This document shows, one piece after another, positions 1 through 3,742 of a stretch of 6,973 nucleotides of DNA (the stretch's first letter is position 1; every line of letters begins with the position of its first letter). The notes beneath the pieces are model-generated. The model saw only the letters and a list, made by a program, of their open reading frames with translations. It searched no databases and had not been told where the DNA came from. Position numbers and translations under genes: made by a program. Source of the DNA: Cytophagia bacterium (GTDB lineage Bacteria; Bacteroidota; Bacteroidia; Cytophagales; Cyclobacteriaceae); contig JABXIP010000125.1 in NCBI GenBank assembly GCA_013373005.1, positions 1 through 6,973 on the forward strand. The letters run 5' to 3'.

Positions 1-1989
1 AGTGTCAAGAAAATAGACCCGAGCGTTAAGCTTAGAATACCTAAAGTGCCGGAATTTAGCCGTTTGGGGGATTACCCGTCTGGTACTAAGCAGATATTGA
101 GTGAAGGTGGACCGGAAGGTTTAGTGAAATGGGTAAAGGAGCAGAACCAGGTACTTCTGACAGATACCACTTGGCGCGATGCACACCAATCGCTTTTGGC
201 TACAAGAATGAGAAGTCTGGATATGCTGAAAGTAGCTGAAGGCTTTGCGAAGAACCATCCGAATGTTTTCTCCTGGGAGATGTGGGGAGGAGCTACTTTC
301 GATGTGAGTATGCGCTTCCTTAATGAAAATCCATGGGACAGGCTGAAGAAAATGAGGGCTGCTGCGCCAAACACTCTGATGCAAATGCTTTTCAGAGGAT
401 CGAATGGTGTGGGCTATAAAGCTTATCCTGATAATTTGATTGAGAAGTTCATTGAGAAGTCTGCCGAAAACGGAATGGACGTGTTCCGAATCTTCGATTC
501 ACTGAACTGGGTAGAGGCCATGAAGGTGAGTATCAAGACCGTTCGCGAGAAGACGAATTCCATTGCAGAAGCTTGTATTTGCTATACCGGAGATGTACTG
601 GATAAAGACAGTAAGTACAACCTTCAATATTATATGGATATGGCCAAGGCTCTAGAGGATGAAGGTGCCCATATGCTTTGTATTAAGGATATGGCTGGTT
701 TACTTAAACCACAGGCAGCAACCGAGTTGATAGGTGCATTGAAAGATGCGACTGAATTGCCAATTCACTTACATACGCACGATACTTCATCCATGCAGGC
801 GACCACCTATTTTAAGGCTATTGAAGCCGGAGTAGATATTGTTGATGTGGCCATTGCTTCCATGTCTGGATTAACTTCTCAGCCTAATTTCAACTCTTTG
901 GCGGCTGCACTGAAAGGGCATGAAAGAGATCCGCAGATCGATGTTCATAGCTTGAATAAATATGCCAACTACTGGGAAGATGTACGCGAGTACTACTATC
1001 CATTTGAGAGTGGCTTAAAATCGGGAACTGCAGAGGTTTATGACCATGAAATTCCGGGAGGGCAATATTCCAACCTTCGCCCTCAGGCGGCTGCCTTGGG
1101 CCTAGAGCATAAGTTCGAAGAGGTGAAAAGAAATTATGCCTTGGTCAACAAAATGTTTGGAGATATTGTGAAGGTTACGCCATCGAGTAAAGTGGTGGGA
1201 GATATGGCTATTTTCATGACTTCCAACAATCTTACACCACAAGATATTCTTGAAAGAGGCGAAAGTCTATCCTTTCCTGAATCTGTGATTAGTTTGTTTA
1301 AAGGAGACTTGGGCCAAATGCCCGGAGGTTTCCCTCAGGAGCTTTCAAAGATTATTCTCAAGGGTCAAAAGCCTTACACGGATAGACCAAATGCTCACTT
1401 GAAGCCGGTCGACTTTGAGAAGGAATTCAAAGCCTTCCAGAAGGAATTCGATATCTACTGCGATGAACTCGACTTCCTTTCTTACCAATTGTATCCAAAA
1501 GTATTTAAGGATTTCTACCAGCATTGGTTGAAATACGGAGCTGTCTGGCACCTGCCAACCAAGGCTTTCTTCTTTGGATTAAAGCAGAATGAAGAGTGCT
1601 TTGTAGAGATTGGTAAAGGAAAACATATCATTATCAAAATGCTCTATATCGCTGAAGCCGATGAAAGTGGAATGCGTAAGGTCTACTTCGAGCTGAACGG
1701 CCAAACAAGAGTTATTGATGTTCGCGACCAAAACCTGAAAGCGACCAAGCCAACCAATCGCAAAGTAGATGGAGAGCATCAGATAGGTGCACCATTGCAG
1801 GGTAGAATTGCAGAAGTTAAAGTGAAGGTAGGGGATAAGATAAAAGAGAATCAACCTCTGTTTGTGATTGAAGCCATGAAGATGGAAACAACCGTTTCAT
1901 CACCAGAAGCCGGAACGGTTAAAGCTGTCTACCTCAATGGTGGAGCTATGGTGGAGCAGGATGATTTGGTGGTGGAATTGGAAGGGTAG
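1..1989 (+). CDS. pyc: Pyruvate carboxylase, C-terminal part (5' end outside window)
   Basis: Biotin-dependent cytoplasmic enzyme that carboxylates pyruvate to oxaloacetate, replenishing the TCA cycle and feeding gluconeogenesis. The frame is open from base 1, so 662 residues are visible of a family usually near 1150; the ATP-grasp biotin carboxylase domain is missing only because of the window edge. The carboxyltransferase domain begins near residue 50 with DTTWRDAHQS (metal-ligand Asp55). It continues with TGDV, CIKDMAG (Lys229, the lysine carbamylated in this family) and HLHTHD (His258 and His260, metal ligands). The PC tetramerisation/allosteric region follows, with GGQYSNL and VTPSSKVVGD. 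The biotinyl domain ends the protein: EAMKMET carries the biotinylated Lys627, 35 residues from the C terminus, as in known single-chain enzymes. The first 45 bases encode linker in the same frame, so the GTG at 46 is not the start. The gene converges with 2396-2644. All key residues are intact. Confidence 0.97.
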   Translation, partial: SVKKIDPSVKLRIPKVPEFSRLGDYPSGTKQILSEGGPEGLVKWVKEQNQVLLTDTTWRDAHQSLLATRMRSLDMLKVAEGFAKNHPNVFSWEMWGGATFDVSMRFLNENPWDRLKKMRAAAPNTLMQMLFRGSNGVGYKAYPDNLIEKFIEKSAENGMDVFRIFDSLNWVEAMKVSIKTVREKTNSIAEACICYTGDVLDKDSKYNLQYYMDMAKALEDEGAHMLCIKDMAGLLKPQAATELIGALKDATELPIHLHTHDTSSMQATTYFKAIEAGVDIVDVAIASMSGLTSQPNFNSLAAALKGHERDPQIDVHSLNKYANYWEDVREYYYPFESGLKSGTAEVYDHEIPGGQYSNLRPQAAALGLEHKFEEVKRNYALVNKMFGDIVKVTPSSKVVGDMAIFMTSNNLTPQDILERGESLSFPESVISLFKGDLGQMPGGFPQELSKIILKGQKPYTDRPNAHLKPVDFEKEFKAFQKEFDIYCDELDFLSYQLYPKVFKDFYQHWLKYGAVWHLPTKAFFFGLKQNEECFVEIGKGKHIIIKMLYIAEADESGMRKVYFELNGQTRVIDVRDQNLKATKPTNRKVDGEHQIGAPLQGRIAEVKVKVGDKIKENQPLFVIEAMKMETTVSSPEAGTVKAVYLNGGAMVEQDDLVVELEG

Positions 1990-1995
1990 ATAAGG

Positions 1996-2019
1996 ATGCT
2001 AGTATCTAGATATTAGTAT
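1996..2019 (+). repeat. AT-rich near-perfect palindrome just after pyc
   Basis: The arms 1996-2007 and 2008-2019 are complementary at 10 of 12 positions, and both exceptions are G:T, so in RNA the whole stem could pair with G-U wobbles around a small CUAG loop. The centre, tatctagata, is a perfect palindrome. It starts 7 bases after the pyc stop codon, which would fit a 3'-end stabilising or terminating hairpin, but no T-run follows, so the role is uncertain. Confidence 0.35.
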
Positions 2020-2088
2020 TGAGACTTTGCTCTGTAGATGAAGACTTACAAGGAGAGATTAAAGAAGCCAACCTCTTTTTGAATAGAA

Positions 2089-2115
2089 CTAAGCGTAGTT
2101 TCAAACTACGCTTAG
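2089..2115 (+). terminator. Perfect 12-bp hairpin, possible pyc terminator
   Basis: The arms ctaagcgtagtt (2089-2100) and aactacgcttag (2104-2115) are perfectly complementary with a 3-base loop, tca. The hairpin lies 100 bases past the pyc stop, a plausible position for ending that transcript. The sequence after the stem (atatcaaaatc) is not a real T-run, so it may be a weak or factor-assisted terminator or an RNA-stabilising structure. Confidence 0.5.
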
Positions 2116-2150
2116 ATATCAAAATCAGGAATTAATATTTGAGTGTAGAT

Positions 2151-2178
2151 TCAATCCACACTCAGTGTGGGGTATTGA
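2151..2178. repeat. Bulged inverted repeat
   Basis: The inner arms ccacac (2156-2161) and gtgtgg (2165-2170) flank the loop tca. The outer arms tcaat (2151-2155) and attga (2174-2178) extend the stem across a 3-base bulge (ggt, 2171-2173). Together they give an 11-bp bulged hairpin without a T-tail. It lies 14 bases before the GC-rich inverted repeat and may belong to the same repeat element. Confidence 0.4.
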
Positions 2179-2190
2179 GATTATACCGTC

Positions 2191-2224
2191 CACCCCCGCT
2201 TCGCTTCCCCCGCCAGCGGGGGAC
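2191..2224. repeat. GC-rich inverted repeat with two alternative pairings
   Basis: The arms cccccgct (2193-2200) and agcggggg (2215-2222) form a perfect 8-bp stem around a 14-base loop. The loop contains a second cccccgc (2207-2213) that can pair with the same right arm (2216-2222), so the two hairpins exclude each other. The C5/G5 runs contrast with the AT-leaning neighbours. The design (repeated C-rich arm, one G-rich arm, intergenic, between convergent genes) is that of a short dispersed palindromic element. Copy number in the genome cannot be seen from here. Confidence 0.5.
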
Positions 2225-2236
2225 AGCTAATCCTGG

Positions 2237-2254
2237 AAATTTGCCGCGAAATTT
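2237..2254. repeat. Duplicated aaattt palindromes around gccgcg
   Basis: The self-complementary hexamer aaattt occurs at 2237-2242 and 2249-2254, separated by gccgcg. The copies can be read as either direct or inverted repeats. It may be part of the same intergenic element as the GC-rich inverted repeat 15 bases to the left. No function is evident. Confidence 0.3.
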
Positions 2255-2309
2255 GAGTATAGCCTCCTTACAGTTTCTGCAATTTTTCAGGGAATGTCAC
2301 GTCTAATGT

Positions 2310-2344
2310 TCTCCTCTGGAGGAGATGTCCGAAGGACAGAGGAG
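2310..2344. repeat. Tandem/nested hairpins with competing stems
   Basis: Two adjacent hairpins can form: tctcct (2310-2315) with aggaga (2320-2325), and tgtcc (2326-2330) with ggaca (2334-2338) around the loop gaa. Alternatively ctcctctg (2311-2318) pairs with cagaggag (2337-2344), enclosing the remainder. There is no T-tail. The mutually exclusive folds are striking for 35 bases, but with no gene immediately downstream on the plus strand they look more like a repeat element than a riboswitch. Confidence 0.45.
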
Positions 2345-2366
2345 GATAAATATGAAATGATTTTAG

Positions 2367-2402
2367 TGCTGTCAGCTCATGGAGGGCTGACAGCATTATT
2401 TT
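2367..2402. terminator. Strong hairpin terminator between convergent genes
   Basis: Perfect 10-bp stem: tgctgtcagc (2367-2376) and gctgacagca (2386-2395), with a 9-base loop. On the plus strand it is followed by ttatttt, a good intrinsic-terminator tail. On the minus strand the stem begins directly after the stop codon of the 82-residue gene and is followed by the weaker ctaaaatcattt. It therefore probably ends the minus-strand two-gene transcript and also stops read-through from pyc, i.e. it is bidirectional. Its tail overlaps the last codons of the minus-strand gene. Confidence 0.8.
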
Positions 2403-2644
2403 AAACCGCGTTTCTTAAGCTCAGCAATTAAAGCTTCATGCTGCCTCGGTTTCTTCAAGAACTTATAAATAAGGAAGAGGGGAACTAGACTGAAAAAGCC
2501 CCATGCGCTTACAACAGCACCATAAACCATTATACCAATAAGAAAGCCTATGAAAAAGGCATCTATCACTGGTGAAGGTTTATTGTTTTTGGCCACCTCT
2601 AGCAGTTGCTCGTCAGTTAATTGAGAAAGTTCTTCTGGTTTCAT
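2396..2644 (-). CDS. Small two-span membrane protein, function unknown
   Basis: 82 residues. A charged N-terminal stretch (residues 1-25, with ELSQLTDEQLLEVAKNN) leads into two hydrophobic segments at about 26-46 (AFFIGFLIGIMVYGAVVS) and 48-62 (WGFFSLVPLFLIYKF). A basic C-terminal tail, KKPRQHEALIAELKKRG, follows. The layout suggests a hairpin in the inner membrane with both ends in the cytoplasm; that topology is inferred. I recall similar short proteins in Bacteroidota genomes but know no function. The ATG at 2644 is chosen because the acidic N terminus is coherent and no other start fits; there is no Shine-Dalgarno sequence, as usual in this phylum. It lies 36 bases downstream of the 181-residue gene on the same strand, so the two are probably co-transcribed. 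The terminator at 2367-2402 follows directly. Confidence 0.8.
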   Translation of the reverse strand: MKPEELSQLTDEQLLEVAKNNKPSPVIDAFFIGFLIGIMVYGAVVSAWGFFSLVPLFLIYKFLKKPRQHEALIAELKKRGLK

Positions 2645-2680
2645 GGTTTAGTTTCTTTAGGCTATATCAAAGTTAAAGCA

Positions 2681-3226
2681 TCAGCCTAACTCCTCATCTC
2701 TACCAATAATCTGTTTGTACTTCTTTCGATCTGATTTTCTCTTTTCCGCTTTCTGTTTGGCAGCGTATGAATTTTTGTCTGAATCGAAGTGAATATGGCT
2801 TTCGGCTAGCGGTGATTTGGGATGCACCATCAGACCATCATATGGGCAGTGGGGAACCCCACAGTCGTGTTTAGAGTAGGTGCCGAAATTACGGTGACCT
2901 AATTTTTTGTCCTTAAGTATCTTTTCCTGTCTGTGTTTTACTTCCTGCCATAAATCCCACTCTTGACCTCGGCTGAGTTCCTTGCCTAGATGGGTGAGAT
3001 CGAACCAGGTTCTGGGATCTTTTAGCACCAGAAAATCGAAGGTTTTCAGGAAGTACTCATTAGCTAATTCAAAGACTTCGAATTTATCTTCTAGGTTGAG
3101 CTTTTCATTCTCCAGAATGGACCTGTAAAGTCCCAGAGTGTTGAAGTCAGTATATTTTTTGTGCTCAGGTACAATCTCGAAGTATTCCTGTTTTGAAAAT
3201 GTATTGAAAGGCCTGTCGATTTTCAT
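2681..3226 (-). CDS. Conserved-looking hypothetical protein with Cys/His cluster
   Basis: 181 residues, no signal peptide or membrane span, so probably cytoplasmic. I do not recognise the family. Residues 1-110 look mainly helical and rich in aromatic and charged residues (e.g. DPRTWFDLTHLGKEL, residues 70-84). Residues 111-146 hold a dense set of possible metal ligands: His111, His120, Cys122, His126, Cys127, His135, His144 and His146, around CGVPHCPYDGLMV and ESHIHF. The C-terminal 30 residues are strongly basic (KAEKRKSDRKKYK), suggesting nucleic-acid contact or a flexible tail. Zinc or other metal binding is an inference from ligand spacing only. The ATG at 3226 is the first in frame after the divergent region. 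The gene is first of a probable two-gene unit with the small membrane protein and is divergent from padR. Confidence 0.75.
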   Translation of the reverse strand: MKIDRPFNTFSKQEYFEIVPEHKKYTDFNTLGLYRSILENEKLNLEDKFEVFELANEYFLKTFDFLVLKDPRTWFDLTHLGKELSRGQEWDLWQEVKHRQEKILKDKKLGHRNFGTYSKHDCGVPHCPYDGLMVHPKSPLAESHIHFDSDKNSYAAKQKAEKRKSDRKKYKQIIGRDEELG

Positions 3227-3250
3227 AAGGGCAAGATAGGGTTAGTTTTT
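3221..3250 (+). promoter_or_regulatory. Possible plus-strand promoter upstream of the hairpin
   Basis: A ttt (3221-3223), 19-base spacer and tagttttt (3243-3250) match the Bacteroidota housekeeping promoter pattern (TTG, about 19-21 bases, TAnnTTTG) with one mismatch in each element. If active, transcription would start near 3257 and run through the 3295-3329 hairpin towards padR. It overlaps the first codons of the divergent gene. Weak evidence, from pattern only. Confidence 0.2.
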
Positions 3251-3294
3251 GAAACAGATTTCTGTGCTTGAACATTGTCCACCACCTTGCGACT

Positions 3295-3335
3295 TAAGGA
3301 TGCCATCCCTCCAAGGGATGGCATCCTTATTTCTA
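3295..3335 (+). terminator. Perfect 16-bp hairpin with T-rich tail in the divergent region
   Basis: The arms 3295-3310 and 3314-3329 are perfectly complementary with a 3-base loop (cca). The core is gatgccatccct / agggatggcatc. On the plus strand it is followed by ttatttcta, so it reads as an intrinsic terminator in that direction; the minus strand shows no T-run. The location is odd: it lies between divergent genes, about 78 bases before padR, where no plus-strand gene needs ending. It could be an attenuator in a padR leader, the end of a short RNA, a barrier to antisense transcription, or a large dyad-symmetric protein-binding site. Confidence 0.65.
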
Positions 3336-3346
3336 ATAATACTGAC

Positions 3347-3367
3347 AAAGTAGAACTTTATTAAAGT
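3347..3367. promoter_or_regulatory. AT-rich palindromes, candidate PadR operator
   Basis: aaagt (3347-3351) and acttt (3355-3359) are an inverted pair with 3-base spacing. Overlapping them, acttta-t-taaagt (3355-3367) is a perfect 13-base palindrome. Overlapping dyads of this size, 40 to 60 bases before padR, are the kind of site a dimeric winged-helix repressor uses for autoregulation. The assignment is by position and symmetry only; the sequence is not a known consensus. Confidence 0.35.
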
Positions 3368-3370
3368 CCA

Positions 3371-3400
3371 TTCCGTATATTGCTGACAATAGTAAATTTA
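3371..3400 (+). promoter_or_regulatory. Possible padR-permease promoter
   Basis: ttc (3371-3373), a 19-base spacer and taaattta (3393-3400) fit the Bacteroidota pattern TTG / TAnnTTTG with one mismatch in each element. The start point would fall close to the ATG at 3407, giving a leaderless or nearly leaderless message. A small dyad, tattg-ctga-caata (3378-3391), sits in the spacer where a repressor would block polymerase. Low confidence, because AT-rich DNA matches this pattern easily. Confidence 0.25.
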
Positions 3401-3406
3401 ATCAAC

Positions 3407-3742
3407 ATGGGAAGAGCGCAAATTGGTGAATTCGAAGAGCTTGTCCTCTTAACGGTAGGGGTGTTGTATGATGATGCTTATGCAGTTTCTATTGCTGCAG
3501 AGCTGGAAAAGCAATCTGGTAGGTCAGTGGCAGTGAGCGCAGTACATAAGTCGCTTTACAGATTGGAGGAAAAAGGCATGCTCAATTCCAGATTGGGCGA
3601 TCCTGAGTCTAAGCGTGGAGGCAAGCGCAAGCGTTTGTTCAACATCACTCCATATGGCAAGAAGGCCCTTGATGAATCTATAGATTTAAGAGCCAAACTT
3701 CGAAATCAGATTCCCGAATTAGCCTTCAAATTTAATTCATGA
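3407..3742 (+). CDS. PadR-family transcriptional repressor
   Basis: 111-residue winged-helix DNA-binding protein, most likely a dimeric repressor of its own operon. The start GEFEELVLLTVGVLYDDAY (residues 7-25) is the typical first helix of PadR proteins. Residues 27-38 give helix 2, SVAVSAVHKSLYRLEEKGML (40-59) contains the recognition helix, and residues 61-82 form the basic wing (SKRGGKRKRLFNIT), followed by the TPYGKKAL turn. A short C-terminal helix (about 85-100) would provide dimer contacts, the size of the short PadR subfamily. The ATG at 3407 is preferred over the in-frame TTG at 3380 because MGRAQIGEFEELVLL matches the usual family N terminus and the nine earlier residues do not. 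The stop overlaps the permease start by four bases (ATGA), so the two are translationally coupled. The ligand is unknown. Confidence 0.92.
   Translation: MGRAQIGEFEELVLLTVGVLYDDAYAVSIAAELEKQSGRSVAVSAVHKSLYRLEEKGMLNSRLGDPESKRGGKRKRLFNITPYGKKALDESIDLRAKLRNQIPELAFKFNS

Larger units (their letters stand above)
1990..2395. other. Gene-free convergent intergenic region, rich in hairpins
   Basis: About 400 bases between the pyc stop and the stop of the small membrane-protein gene. No convincing reading frame is present on either strand; the longest obvious ATG frame on the plus strand (from 2039) is only 14 codons. The sequence holds a succession of inverted repeats, listed separately: 1996-2019, 2089-2115, 2151-2178, 2193-2222, 2237-2254, 2310-2344 and 2367-2395. 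The run of C and G at 2191-2222 stands out sharply from the AT-leaning surroundings. The composition suggests dispersed intergenic repeat elements, or decayed copies of them, rather than a lost gene. Confidence 0.7.

Noticed and set aside
72..384. Minus-strand reading frames of 100 and 87 codons inside pyc
   Set aside because: They lie opposite strongly conserved catalytic sequence, resemble no protein family I know, and are explained as antisense shadows. The same applies to 1345-1551 and 1579-1854.
46..1989. Stand-alone PycB/oxaloacetate-decarboxylase-like alpha subunit starting at the GTG at 46
   Set aside because: The frame is open to base 1 and encodes linker typical of single-chain pyruvate carboxylase (SVKKIDPSVKLRIPK). 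The PC tetramerisation region and biotin domain follow as in the one-chain enzyme, so this is a window-truncated gene.
1990..2395. Insertion sequence remnant, tRNA gene or CRISPR array
   Set aside because: No transposase fragment, no terminal repeat pair bounding a unit, no cloverleaf and no regularly spaced direct repeats were found.
2310..2402. Riboswitch controlling a downstream gene
   Set aside because: The competing hairpins plus terminator imitate an expression platform, but the next gene to the right is on the opposite strand, so there is nothing for a plus-strand switch to control.
3380..3406. Upstream TTG start for padR adding nine residues
   Set aside because: The extra residues are not part of the usual PadR N terminus, whereas the ATG at 3407 gives the canonical MGR...GEFEELVLL beginning.
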